Source: Lachnospiraceae bacterium UBA3282 (GTDB taxonomy: Bacteria; Bacillota; Clostridia; Lachnospirales; Lachnospiraceae). Taken from it: 21,387 nt of DNA. The stretch is from contig DETS01000018.1 in the NCBI GenBank assembly GCA_002361735.1, positions 1,857 to 23,243 on the forward strand, written 5' to 3'. The notes below the pieces were generated by a model that saw nothing but the letters and a program-made list of their open reading frames with translations, searched no databases and was not told the DNA's origin. The stretch's first letter is position 1. Each line of letters starts with the position of its first letter. The position numbers and the translations under genes were made by a program. This document shows, in pieces, positions 7,613-15,112 of the stretch.

Positions 7613-8455
7613 TCATTCCCATTCCTGCCCATCCGTCACTTCGTATGAAGCAATTCCCTGTGCGATTCTCCCCTCATCCATTCCACACGTGATATAATGC
7701 TCGTATAACGCTTCCTGATCATATCCAAAGACTTTTCTCAGATCCGCATAGCGGTTCGCATATGCCACATAGTCGAATTCCTCCATCGTTCCCGTAAACG
7801 GAACCACTATCACACCGTCTCCGCCAAACCAAGGATTCTCTGCACTTTCGTCCGTCGGGTCCCATATTCGGTACGGTGAATCCGCATCTATCTTTTCAAC
7901 GGTCGGTTTCCCAAGCTCTCCCGCTTCCTCCTCATCGGAATACACGACCACTTTGGTGCCCGGTTTACAGTTCTCATAAATCCATTTTGCGTCTTCCGCC
8001 GCCAGCCTGACACAGCCAAGCGACGCGCTTTCACCCAGACGATTATATTCTTCCCATTTTAAGGTATCCGGCGAAGCTTCTATGTACGGCACAGAGTGAA
8101 AAAGGATCTTTTTGTTGAAGCGCACGGCGTATCTGCCGAAGGTATCATCCACCATCCTGCGCCATTCATAGTAATTGGAAGTACGAAACGTGCCTTCCGG
8201 CGTGGAGGAGCCCTCTTTTCCACAGGAACATACCATCGCCTTGATCGGCGTCAGAGTGCCATCCTCCTCCACCAATTTAACGGTAACGCAATTCAATGCT
8301 CTGTTCACATAAACCGCATAGTCCGGTCTGTCATCGACTACTTCTTCCTCCTCTGTTTCCGGCAATTCCGCCGCGCTGCTATTCATTTGTGTACCCGGAT
8401 AAAACAACAAAGCTGCGCACAATACATTCGCAAGTAATATTCTGCCTTTTCTCAT
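7613..8455 (-). CDS. Secreted L,D-transpeptidase (YkuD domain) with C-terminal repeat
   Basis: A 280-residue exported protein. Residues 1-29 are a signal peptide (MRKG, hydrophobic core, SSAA cleavage region), followed by an acidic linker. The YkuD catalytic domain spans about 46-173, with H120 (LFHSVPY) and the nucleophile C148 in SLGCVRL. Family members make 3-3 peptidoglycan cross-links or attach proteins to peptidoglycan. Residues about 227-266 (DYVAYANRYADLRKVFGYDQ, ending GMDEGRIA) match a short repeat seen on secreted clostridial cell-wall proteins, whose function I do not know. The ATG at 8455 has a GGAAGGG sequence about 14 bases upstream, a long spacing. The upstream gap to thrC (86 bp) holds no strong terminator. 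Confidence 0.9.
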   Translation of the reverse strand: MRKGRILLANVLCAALLFYPGTQMNSSAAELPETEEEEVVDDRPDYAVYVNRALNCVTVKLVEEDGTLTPIKAMVCSCGKEGSSTPEGTFRTSNYYEWRRMVDDTFGRYAVRFNKKILFHSVPYIEASPDTLKWEEYNRLGESASLGCVRLAAEDAKWIYENCKPGTKVVVYSDEEEAGELGKPTVEKIDADSPYRIWDPTDESAENPWFGGDGVIVVPFTGTMEEFDYVAYANRYADLRKVFGYDQEALYEHYITCGMDEGRIAQGIASYEVTDGQEWE

Positions 8456-8541
8456 GATGTAGTATAAATCCCTTCCTTGTTACAATTGTCTTTTCCATGT
8501 TCCCCCTACATGAAAACAGTGCAATGAAATCCGTCTTTTCC

Positions 8542-10032
8542 TTATCCGATGCCAAGAAACCGCTTCACAACCGCTTTCATCTCCGTTTTATCACAGACAT
8601 GATCGTGCAGGATCGGCGCGGTGCGGATCTCCTCGACCGCCTTTGGCACAGCCACATTCGCGATCCGTGACAGCTCGTCCACCAGTTCAAAATCGCCCAT
8701 GGCGTCATATTTCGGATCAATGGCATTCATCACGCTTCTGGTAAACTTAAACGGGCTTGCCGTAGAAGCGATCACCGTCTTTGTCTCATCCTTCGTATCC
8801 GCCACGTATTTCTGATAGACAGCGCTCGCCACCGCCGTGTGGGTGTCAAGCACATAGCCTGTATTGTCGTACATCGCCTTGATCCTGTCTGCCGTCTCCT
8901 GCTCATCCGCAAAGTTTCCGTAGAAATCAGAAAGCTGCTCTCTCATTTCCGGAGTGATCTGATAACTGCCCTGCTCGGACAGGCTTTTCATCATCGCGGC
9001 ATTTTTCACAGGATCACTGCCCGCAATCCGATAAATCAGGCGCTCTAAGTTACTGGAAATCAGGATATCCATAGAGGGAGAGCTTGTCAGCTTAAACTCA
9101 CGGTTCCTGTCATAATCTCCCGTCCGGAAGAAATCGAACAGCACTTTATTTTCATTGGAAGCGCAGATCAGTTTACCAATCGGCACACCCATGTTTTTCG
9201 CATAAAACGCCGCCAGAATATTTCCGAAGTTTCCCGTAGGAACCACCACATTGATCTTTTCTGCGTCCGCGATCTTGCCTTCTTTCAAAAGCTGCGCGTA
9301 AGCATACACATAATAGACCACCTGCGGCACCAGACGGCCGATATTGATGGAATTGGCGGAGGAAAACTGTAAGCTGTGCGCCGCCATCTCCGCGGCAAGT
9401 TCCTGATCGTTAAACAGCTTTTTTACGCCTGTCTGCGCATCGTCAAAATTGCCGTGGATGCCCACCACAAAGGTATTGTCTCCCTTCTGGGTCACCATCT
9501 GCTTCTCCTGAATGGGGCTGACGCCGTTCTTCGGATAAAACACGATGATTTTCGTACCCGCAACATCCGCAAAACCTGCCAGAGCCGCTTTGCCCGTGTC
9601 ACCGGAAGTAGCTGTCAGAATCACAATCTCATTTTTCACCTGATTCTTTTTCGCGGAAGTAATCATCAAATGGGGCAGAATCGACAACGCCATATCCTTA
9701 AATGCAATGGTCGCTCCATGAAACAGTTCCAGATAATAAGCGCCCTCCGCCTCCACAAGCGGCGCAATCACATCCGTGTCAAATTTTGCATCATAAGCCC
9801 GCGCAATACAGGTCCTGAGTTCTTCTTCCGTAAAATCGGTCAGAAACAGCTTCATCACCTCGTAAGCCGTCTCCTGATAACTCATGCCCGCAAGCTCCCT
9901 CATGCTGAGGGAAAGTGCCGGAATATGATCGGGCACAAAAAGACCGCCGTCCGCCGACAATCCCTGCAAGATTGCCTGAGATGCCGTGATCATTTTACTG
10001 TTGTCCCTCGTGCTGCTGTAGTAAACTTCCAT
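8542..10032 (-). CDS. thrC: Threonine synthase
   Basis: A 496-residue PLP enzyme converting O-phosphohomoserine to threonine. The N-terminal segment has the form seen in threonine synthases (YYSSTRDN, LSADGGLFVPDHIP). K112 in HGATIAFKDMALS is the expected PLP-binding lysine, and TSGDTGKAALAGF is the phosphate-binding loop. Length and the VPTGNFGNILAAFYAK segment match the long bacterial/yeast class rather than the short plant-like class. The start is the ATG at 10032, preceded by AAAGGCGAG. No hom or thrB gene is adjacent, and no T-box sequence (GGGTGGNACCGCG) is visible in the leader. Confidence 0.96.
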   Translation of the reverse strand: MEVYYSSTRDNSKMITASQAILQGLSADGGLFVPDHIPALSLSMRELAGMSYQETAYEVMKLFLTDFTEEELRTCIARAYDAKFDTDVIAPLVEAEGAYYLELFHGATIAFKDMALSILPHLMITSAKKNQVKNEIVILTATSGDTGKAALAGFADVAGTKIIVFYPKNGVSPIQEKQMVTQKGDNTFVVGIHGNFDDAQTGVKKLFNDQELAAEMAAHSLQFSSANSINIGRLVPQVVYYVYAYAQLLKEGKIADAEKINVVVPTGNFGNILAAFYAKNMGVPIGKLICASNENKVLFDFFRTGDYDRNREFKLTSSPSMDILISSNLERLIYRIAGSDPVKNAAMMKSLSEQGSYQITPEMREQLSDFYGNFADEQETADRIKAMYDNTGYVLDTHTAVASAVYQKYVADTKDETKTVIASTASPFKFTRSVMNAIDPKYDAMGDFELVDELSRIANVAVPKAVEEIRTAPILHDHVCDKTEMKAVVKRFLGIG

Positions 10033-10082
10033 GGTAATCTCGCCTTTCTTCTTAGGAATCGCACATTCACAGTGCTCCGCTC

Positions 10083-10139
10083 GAAAAACCTTCGGTTTTC
10101 CAACGCGTACATCTTAGCATACTTTTTCAATCCGTGCAA
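10083..10139 (-). promoter_or_regulatory. thrC promoter and leader hairpin
   Basis: On the minus strand TTGCAC (10134-10139), a 17-bp spacer and TAAGAT (10111-10116). The promoter sits within 10 bases of the end of the upstream SleB-like gene. A small hairpin, GAAAACC-GAA-GGTTTTTC (about 10083-10100), follows in the leader. Its role is unclear; it lacks the long T-run of a terminator. Confidence 0.6.
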
Positions 10140-10145
10140 TAAGCC

Positions 10146-10766
10146 TTATAAGAAGAATTCGTGATTCCCATAGGAAAAAAGTCTGGTCAGCTTTCTGTCA
10201 AACCATTTCAGCCTGTCGGAATCCGCCTTTTCACGGGCGCAGAAATACAACGCTCCCTGAGAGATATCCTCCCCGTAGAGGGCGCGTTCCACCGCTTCCA
10301 CCGTATCCCCGCTCACATGAACATTTTGAAATCTGCCGTCAACCGTCGGAGAAAACTGCGCAATTCCTTGTTCCCGCTGCATGACCACGTCCCACACCGT
10401 ATTCGGAAACAACTCATTATTGACCCGATTCAAGACGACGTTTGCAACCAGAAGTTTTCCATCCTGATCTTCTCCGCCTGCCTCCGCCTCAACGATCCGA
10501 AGCAGCGTGTCGTAATCCTTGTCCGACAGCTGATACTTCTTCGTCTGCTCCAATACCTCATAGCTGACGATCCGCTGGCCGGAGGATACACTTTCAATCA
10601 TTTCCACAAAGCTGTGTTTGTCCTCCTCCATCGTCTCGTCCAGGTATTCCATGCGAAAGGCAGGCTTGGCCGATATCCGATCGATCTTCAACTCCCTGAC
10701 ACACAGCCACGACGAGAGGATCGTCATGCCGGTAAGCAGAAAGCATGTAATACATTTCCTGTACAT
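10146..10766 (-). CDS. Membrane-anchored SleB/CwlJ-type cell-wall hydrolase
   Basis: A 206-residue protein with an N-terminal hydrophobic segment (about 5-23), probably a signal anchor. After a linker, the Hydrolase_2 domain runs from about 84 to the end (LLRIVEAEAGGE, KLLVANVVLNRV, GIAQFSP, GALYFCA, ending GNHEFF). E95 corresponds to the SleB catalytic glutamate in the GEARGE motif. SleB proteins are lytic transglycosylases that act on spore cortex; vegetative paralogues also exist. I start it at the ATG at 10766, where GAGGA lies 6 bases upstream; longer in-frame starts (ATG 10778, TTG 10799) lack a site. No peptidoglycan-binding domain is present, unlike full-length SleB. Confidence 0.88.
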   Translation of the reverse strand: MYRKCITCFLLTGMTILSSWLCVRELKIDRISAKPAFRMEYLDETMEEDKHSFVEMIESVSSGQRIVSYEVLEQTKKYQLSDKDYDTLLRIVEAEAGGEDQDGKLLVANVVLNRVNNELFPNTVWDVVMQREQGIAQFSPTVDGRFQNVHVSGDTVEAVERALYGEDISQGALYFCAREKADSDRLKWFDRKLTRLFSYGNHEFFL

Positions 10767-10852
10767 TTTTTTCCTCATTTTAGAAACTTTGCTGCACAAA
10801 CAGCTTGTTACAACAATATTTTATGCCGTATACAGGAAAAATATTTCAGAAT

Positions 10853-10880
10853 TTGTTTTTTTTCTCAAAAATGGTACAAT
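10853..10880 (+). promoter_or_regulatory. Promoter of the AP2/HNH-like gene
   Basis: TTGTTT (10853-10858), 16 bp, then TACAAT (10875-10880) with a TGG extension, about 20 bp before the ribosome site AAAAGGAGGG. The leader is very short. Confidence 0.55.
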
Positions 10881-10902
10881 CATAGAAAAGGAGGGCTGCG
10901 TC

Positions 10903-11700
10903 ATGGGAAAGCCGCTGACAGGCGTATATACGACAAAACGCAAGGATGGGACCGTCTATTTCCGCGCCTCATTAACTTATCGCAATAAACACATTAGTTT
11001 GGGGAGTCATGTCGAAAAAGAGAAGGCTCATGAGATGTATCTTACCGCCTCCGCCCTCTTGCAGGACGATTCGATTCAGCTGGAAGACTACAAAGAAAAC
11101 TCTCCCCTCGCCTTCTCCAAATGGGTCAGTCTCATCAATTTCAGAGATAACGGCATCTATCTTGCTACTCCCATCTACATCCGCCCGCATTTCTTTTACT
11201 ATTATTTTTCACCCGCAGATTACTTCCTCTTTGATAAGGACGATCTGTTTTACTATGCGTCCCGCAAAATCTCCAGACGCGGCGGACATTATTTCGTGGC
11301 AGACTACGGTATGCAGGTCAATATCCTAACCCGCTACGGCATCAAAAGTTATGCCGTGGAAGGCCGGGACTACCGCTTTATCAACGGCAATCGAAACGAT
11401 CTGCGCTATGAAAACATCGAGGTCATCAATCGATTTTACGGCGTGCAGACCATACAGGAAAAGGGAAAGACACTTTACCAGGTCAAGATTCACGTAAAAG
11501 GCAATGTCAAAGTCGGCGTCTATGATTCCGAAATCGAAGCCGCCATCGCATATAATAAAGCCATTGACCTATTAAAAAAAGCAGGCATAGACAAGGCGTA
11601 TACCCCCAATTACATGGAGAATCTGTCGCCCGATGCCTATGCCGGCCTCTATGCTTCTGTCCGGGTGTCACCCCGCCTTTCTTCCTACCGTTCCGAGTAG
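10903..11700 (+). CDS. Putative DNA-binding protein with two AP2-like segments and an HNH-like core
   Basis: A 265-residue protein. Residues 6-52 (GVYTTKRKDGTVYFRASLTY, then SLGSHVEKEKAHEMY) and 179-228 (GVQTIQEKGKTLYQVKIHVK, then GVYDSEIEAAIAYNKA) both have the pattern of the AP2/integrase-type DNA-binding fold. Between them, residues about 143-177 (GRDYRFINGNRNDLRYENIE) resemble the zinc-free HNH motif of phage and homing endonucleases, usually V-x-H-x-N-G-D-x-x-D-N-R-x-x-N-L. The histidine position holds Arg or Phe, so nuclease activity is doubtful. The start has an AAAAGGAGGG site. AP2-HNH combinations are known from homing endonucleases; this lone chromosomal copy may be a domesticated regulator. 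The 3' end overlaps the converging GH25-like gene by 16 bp. Confidence 0.75.
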   Translation: MGKPLTGVYTTKRKDGTVYFRASLTYRNKHISLGSHVEKEKAHEMYLTASALLQDDSIQLEDYKENSPLAFSKWVSLINFRDNGIYLATPIYIRPHFFYYYFSPADYFLFDKDDLFYYASRKISRRGGHYFVADYGMQVNILTRYGIKSYAVEGRDYRFINGNRNDLRYENIEVINRFYGVQTIQEKGKTLYQVKIHVKGNVKVGVYDSEIEAAIAYNKAIDLLKKAGIDKAYTPNYMENLSPDAYAGLYASVRVSPRLSSYRSE

Positions 11701-12842
11701 CCGACAAAGCAAATATTTAAGTCCGCTCCACCGTCAATCCCGTTAAGAATGCCGTCCGTATCATACTGCCACATAGCATAGCGATACGGATAATCCGGAA
11801 TATCTTCCTCCTGTGAAAGCCAAATGTCGTAATCCTGAAGCTTCGCAAGATCCACTTCCTTGATCAACCATTCCTTATCGCCATAGACCATGGGCACATA
11901 ACCCGCCGCCTTAACTGCTTCCGCAAAACTGATGGTAACACCTGTTTTGTCTTCACGACTGAGTCCCTCGATGCGAGACTTATCATTCGATACAAAGCCC
12001 ATATTGAAGGCTATCGGATACTTTACCTTGCCCCGATAAGGCTCGAGATTCTGCACCACAAAATTGGCTTCCTGCACGGCTTCCTCCTGTGAGATTGCCT
12101 GGGAATAAAAATAGATTCCCACATCCAATCCCGCCTCCAGCGCACCGTCAATATTTTCCTTAAAATTTTCATCCAAAGCGATCTGCCCCGAACTGTATCC
12201 CCGGCTTCCCAGACGGATCATCACATAGTCAATCCCAGCGGCTTTTAAGCTTGGAAAATAAATCTTGCCCGTATGCTTGGAGATATCGACTCCCACATAG
12301 GAAATCTTCCTGCCATTCTCCATGTACCGCTTTAACCCGGCATTGTCCTCCATCCGCGTAAAGTCCAAGGTATTCTTGGTCAGATAAGGACTGATCAGCA
12401 CCCATTCCTCCGATCCGTCCCGATTCGTGATCAGGGTATGCTTGCCGTCTGTCGCCGGATCGTTTCTGGCTTCCTCCTCTTTCTGCCGCTCAGCTTCCTT
12501 CTCCTGCTCCGCCTTTTCGGTATAAGGATTTTTGGAAACTTTTTCCTCCGCTTCCTTTACTTCTTCCGTTTCCTCAGGATACATATCCCAAAAATCCAGA
12601 TCTTCGGCGCGACGCTTGGGTACCGCGGCTTCCTCCTGTGCTGCCGCCAGCTCTTCCTGCATCGCCGCTTCCTCTTTCTGTTGCTGCGCCTCTTTCAGGT
12701 ATTCACTGCCGCTTTGTTTATTGCTGTTTCCTTTGAATACGGCAAACAGCACGATCAGGATAAAGACCGATACGCCGACGACCATATAGATCATGGAGGG
12801 CCCCATGCCGCCTCCTACTTCCTCTTCTCCCGGTAATTTCAT
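11685..12842 (-). CDS. Membrane-anchored GH25-family (lysozyme-like) protein, probably catalytically inactive
   Basis: A 385-residue protein with one transmembrane segment (about 17-37), a Glu/Lys/Ala-rich probable coiled coil (about 48-128) and a C-terminal GH25 barrel (about 180-383). Fold motifs are clear: YVGVDISKHTGKI, IDYVMIRLGSRGY, GIYFYSQAIS, YVPMVYGDKEWL, YDIWLSQ, YAMWQYD, DLNICF. D186 of the first strand is kept. The strand that normally ends in the catalytic D-x-E pair (PV-hydrophobic-D-x-E) reads PIAFNMGF, so N280 and G282 replace both acids. Active GH25 enzymes cleave the muramic acid to GlcNAc bond; this one more likely binds peptidoglycan or scaffolds. A GAAAGGAA site precedes the ATG. 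The leader carries dispersed repeat copy 1. Confidence 0.88.
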   Translation of the reverse strand: MKLPGEEEVGGGMGPSMIYMVVGVSVFILIVLFAVFKGNSNKQSGSEYLKEAQQQKEEAAMQEELAAAQEEAAVPKRRAEDLDFWDMYPEETEEVKEAEEKVSKNPYTEKAEQEKEAERQKEEEARNDPATDGKHTLITNRDGSEEWVLISPYLTKNTLDFTRMEDNAGLKRYMENGRKISYVGVDISKHTGKIYFPSLKAAGIDYVMIRLGSRGYSSGQIALDENFKENIDGALEAGLDVGIYFYSQAISQEEAVQEANFVVQNLEPYRGKVKYPIAFNMGFVSNDKSRIEGLSREDKTGVTISFAEAVKAAGYVPMVYGDKEWLIKEVDLAKLQDYDIWLSQEEDIPDYPYRYAMWQYDTDGILNGIDGGADLNICFVGYSER

Positions 12843-12902
12843 AAATCAGTCATTCCTTTCACTCATCCAGAAAATGATTGTAGCTATATTTTCATCAGAA
12901 GA

Positions 12903-13006
12903 TATGATATCATAACCACAGAAGCTGTAATCCTTGGCATCGCCAGAAGAATTACGAAGTAATTCTTGTGACGCAGACTGCTGAGTCTGCGTCTATGGTA
13001 TCATAA
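12903..13006 (-). repeat. Dispersed hairpin element, copy 1 (leader of the GH25-like gene)
   Basis: About 104 bp bracketed by 13-bp direct repeats (TATGATATCATAA at 12903, TATGGTATCATAA at 12994). On the minus strand, in order, it has a perfect 10-bp hairpin GACGCAGACT-loop-AGTCTGCGTC (12970-12993), a 9-bp hairpin AAGAATTAC/GTAATTCTT with a 3-base loop (12947-12967), and an unpaired tract GCCAAGGATTACAGCTTCTG (12919-12938). A second copy lies at 18627-18741 with the tract and second hairpin identical. It sits about 60 bp upstream of the GH25-like start, in the same orientation. A TATGAT sequence at its upstream end may be a -10. Confidence 0.8.
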
Positions 13007-13059
13007 TATTAAAAAAATGGCAACTTTACAGGAAAGCCATATTATGGAGGCTCCTTACC

Positions 13060-13893
13060 ATGAAAGATTCCACACGTGAAAGTCTCAGCTACTTTGGCTT
13101 ATACGCAAAACTGCTGCGAGTCAAAAAGGAAATCAAGCCGCAGGCGATATCATTTGGCAATGACAAGCAACAGTATTTTTCATATTATGAACCGCAAAAC
13201 CTCACAAGCAATAAAGTGATCGTCTGGGTGCACGGCGGCGGCTGGAATGCAGGTACCCCGAAAACGTTTGACTTTGTTGGTCAATGTGTGGCAAAACACG
13301 GCTACCGTTTTCTCTCTCTCGGATACAGACTCTCTCCCAAAAACAAATTCCCCTGTCAGATCGAAGATGTGTGTAACGGATACAAAGCGGCGATCGCCTT
13401 TTTACAGCAAAAGGGAATCGATTCTTCAAAAGTGATTGTATCCGGTCCCTCTGCAGGGGCGCATCTGACTTCCATTTTATGCTACGGTGACCATATTCAG
13501 GAAACATACGGCGTTGACCGCTCCCCTGTGACTGGGTTTATCGGCGTCGGAGGTCCCTACCGCTTTTCCGAAAAGGACTCTCTCTCCGTAAGACTTTTGC
13601 TGAACCAGCTGTTTGCAAAAGGCTATGACAGGGTGCAGGGTGAGCCATGTGCGCTGATATCGAAAAGCGAGATTCCGATGCTGCTGATTCAGAGTAAGCA
13701 TGACGGACTGATCTCCTATTCCTGTGCGGAAGAATTTTATAAAAAGGCGCAGGAGCTTGGCATTCCCTGCGAGCTTTATTCCGTGGTGGATCGAAAGAAT
13801 ACGCATTCGTGGTATACGGCGGGGATGTTTTTGGAAACGAGGGAAACGAATCAAGGGTTGGATAAATTTTTTACGTGGATTGAGAAATTATAA
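13060..13893 (+). CDS. Alpha/beta hydrolase (esterase-like)
   Basis: A 277-residue cytoplasmic alpha/beta hydrolase of the acetyl-esterase/kynurenine-formamidase-like group. The oxyanion segment is VWVHGGGWNAG (56-65). The nucleophile elbow is SGPSAGAHL with S131, where most relatives have GDSAG. D215 (QSKHDGLI) and H249 (NTHSW) complete a plausible triad. No signal peptide is present. The start is supported by GGAGG 9 bases upstream. Its 5' end lies about 55 bp from repeat copy 1. A role in ester or formamide hydrolysis is family-level; the substrate is unknown. Confidence 0.87.
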   Translation: MKDSTRESLSYFGLYAKLLRVKKEIKPQAISFGNDKQQYFSYYEPQNLTSNKVIVWVHGGGWNAGTPKTFDFVGQCVAKHGYRFLSLGYRLSPKNKFPCQIEDVCNGYKAAIAFLQQKGIDSSKVIVSGPSAGAHLTSILCYGDHIQETYGVDRSPVTGFIGVGGPYRFSEKDSLSVRLLLNQLFAKGYDRVQGEPCALISKSEIPMLLIQSKHDGLISYSCAEEFYKKAQELGIPCELYSVVDRKNTHSWYTAGMFLETRETNQGLDKFFTWIEKL

Positions 13894-13925
13894 TCCATAT
13901 GGAAACAATAAATGCAAAATTCATT

Positions 13926-13953
13926 TTGACCAATGAAATTGCGCAATTATCGT
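13926..13953 (+). promoter_or_regulatory. Possible promoter of the ApbE-type gene
   Basis: TTGACC (13926-13931), 16 bp, then TATCGT (13948-13953). The spacer ends in a perfect 12-bp palindrome AATTGCGCAATT (13937-13948) that could be an operator. The -10 is poor, so this is tentative. Confidence 0.35.
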
Positions 13954-14018
13954 AACTTTAAGAAGAATTTTGCAGGCATCACCAAAATTTCAAATTATGA
14001 TGCAGGAAGGCATAACAT

Positions 14019-15071
14019 ATGAAATTATCTCAAAAAATAGGCCCGATAACTTCTACCTCAAGACTTGCATCTATTCTCGCCTTCGTTCTGGTTATAATCT
14101 CCGCCATCCTGTCCGGTTGTGCCCGAAACACCGAGCCGATCTCGCGGACGGGATTTTACTTTGATACGGTGATTCAGATCACGCTGTATGATACGGAAGA
14201 TGAGGCGGTTCTGGACGGTTGTTTTGCACTGGCGGAGAAATACGAAAATCTGTTCAGTGCCACAAAGGAAGGATCGGATGTGTGGAACATCAACCACGGA
14301 AACGGAGAAACCGTCACGGTATCGGAGGAGACGGTCAAGCTGCTGATTTGGGCGGCGGATTGGGCAAACACAACGGAAGGGGCTATCGATTTCACCATCC
14401 GCCCGGTAAGCGCACTCTGGGACTTTGGCTCTGAAGGGAACGCCCATGTGCCGAACGATGCCGCCATCAAAGAAGCGCTCTCCCATGTCTCTTACGAAAA
14501 TATCCGCTTTGGCGTCGCACCCTCGGACGAGACCGGCGAATCCGTCTACCGTACCGTCACACTGACTGACCCCGCGGCCGCTGTGGATCTCGGCTTTATT
14601 GCCAAGGGCTATATTGCGGACAAAATGAAGGAATATCTGCTCTCGCAGGGGATAGAGAGCGCCTGCATCAGTCTGGGCGGCAATGTGCTCGCCATCGGGG
14701 AAAAGCCTGACGGTTCCCCTTTCCGCATCGGCATTCAGGAGCCGTTTGCAGAGACGGGAAAAACGCTTAAAACCATTGAAATCAGAGATACCTCCGTGGT
14801 GACGTCAGGTATTTACGAGCGCTGTTTCTATGACGGTGACGTGCTCTACCACCACATTCTTGATACCGCCACCGGTTATCCCGTGGACAATGAACTGGCG
14901 GGCGTGACTATTATCTGTCCTTCCTCCGCAAAAGCCGACGCCCTCTCCACCGCCTGCCTCTGTCTGGGAGTGGAAAAGGGGCGGAAACTGTTGGAGGCAC
15001 AGAAGGACGTGGCGTATCTGTTTGTCACGCGGGACGGGGTACAGTATACGTCAGAGAATTTTCCACAATGA
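14019..15071 (+). CDS. apbE: FAD:protein FMN transferase lipoprotein (ApbE family)
   Basis: A 350-residue lipoprotein: a positively charged start, a hydrophobic segment (18-33) and lipobox LSGC with C34 as the lipidated cysteine. The ApbE domain follows (TGFYFDTVIQITLY, DLGFIAKGYIADKM, SACISLGGNVLAIG, HHILDTATGYP, ADALSTACLCLG). ApbE attaches FMN from FAD to Thr/Ser of flavoproteins such as RnfG, RnfD or NqrC outside the membrane. The KGY and DALSTAC segments supply the family's FAD and magnesium ligands. An AGGAAGG site lies 8 bases before the ATG. No target flavoprotein with a clear D-x-x-T-G-A-T motif is seen nearby, so the substrate lies elsewhere. Confidence 0.93.
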   Translation: MKLSQKIGPITSTSRLASILAFVLVIISAILSGCARNTEPISRTGFYFDTVIQITLYDTEDEAVLDGCFALAEKYENLFSATKEGSDVWNINHGNGETVTVSEETVKLLIWAADWANTTEGAIDFTIRPVSALWDFGSEGNAHVPNDAAIKEALSHVSYENIRFGVAPSDETGESVYRTVTLTDPAAAVDLGFIAKGYIADKMKEYLLSQGIESACISLGGNVLAIGEKPDGSPFRIGIQEPFAETGKTLKTIEIRDTSVVTSGIYERCFYDGDVLYHHILDTATGYPVDNELAGVTIICPSSAKADALSTACLCLGVEKGRKLLEAQKDVAYLFVTRDGVQYTSENFPQ

Positions 15072-15112
15072 ACCCCCGTGCAGAACCTCCTTACAAAAGA
15101 AGCTTCTTCCTT

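Noticed and set aside
10033..10110. Possible T-box or amino-acid attenuator before thrC.
   Set aside because: No T-box consensus, no leader peptide with threonine codons and no terminator tail; only one small hairpin is seen.
9376..10164. Plus-strand open frame of 262 codons.
   Set aside because: It lies opposite thrC, whose catalytic motifs and length are unambiguous; the frame has low-complexity His/Arg composition typical of a shadow.
10161..10902. Plus-strand frames antisense to the SleB-like gene, including an apparent N-terminal extension of the AP2/HNH-like gene.
   Set aside because: The real start at 10903 has a strong AAAAGGAGGG site and promoter, and the extension is antisense to a recognisable hydrolase.
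12903..13006. Rho-independent terminator reading of the hairpins in element copy 1.
   Set aside because: Neither hairpin is followed by a T-run on the minus strand, and the identical 20-base unpaired tract after them is not a terminator feature.
15097..15108. AAGAAGCTTCTT palindrome between the ApbE-type gene and the ABC permease gene.
   Set aside because: It has no loop and at most four T after it, so it is too weak to call a terminator.
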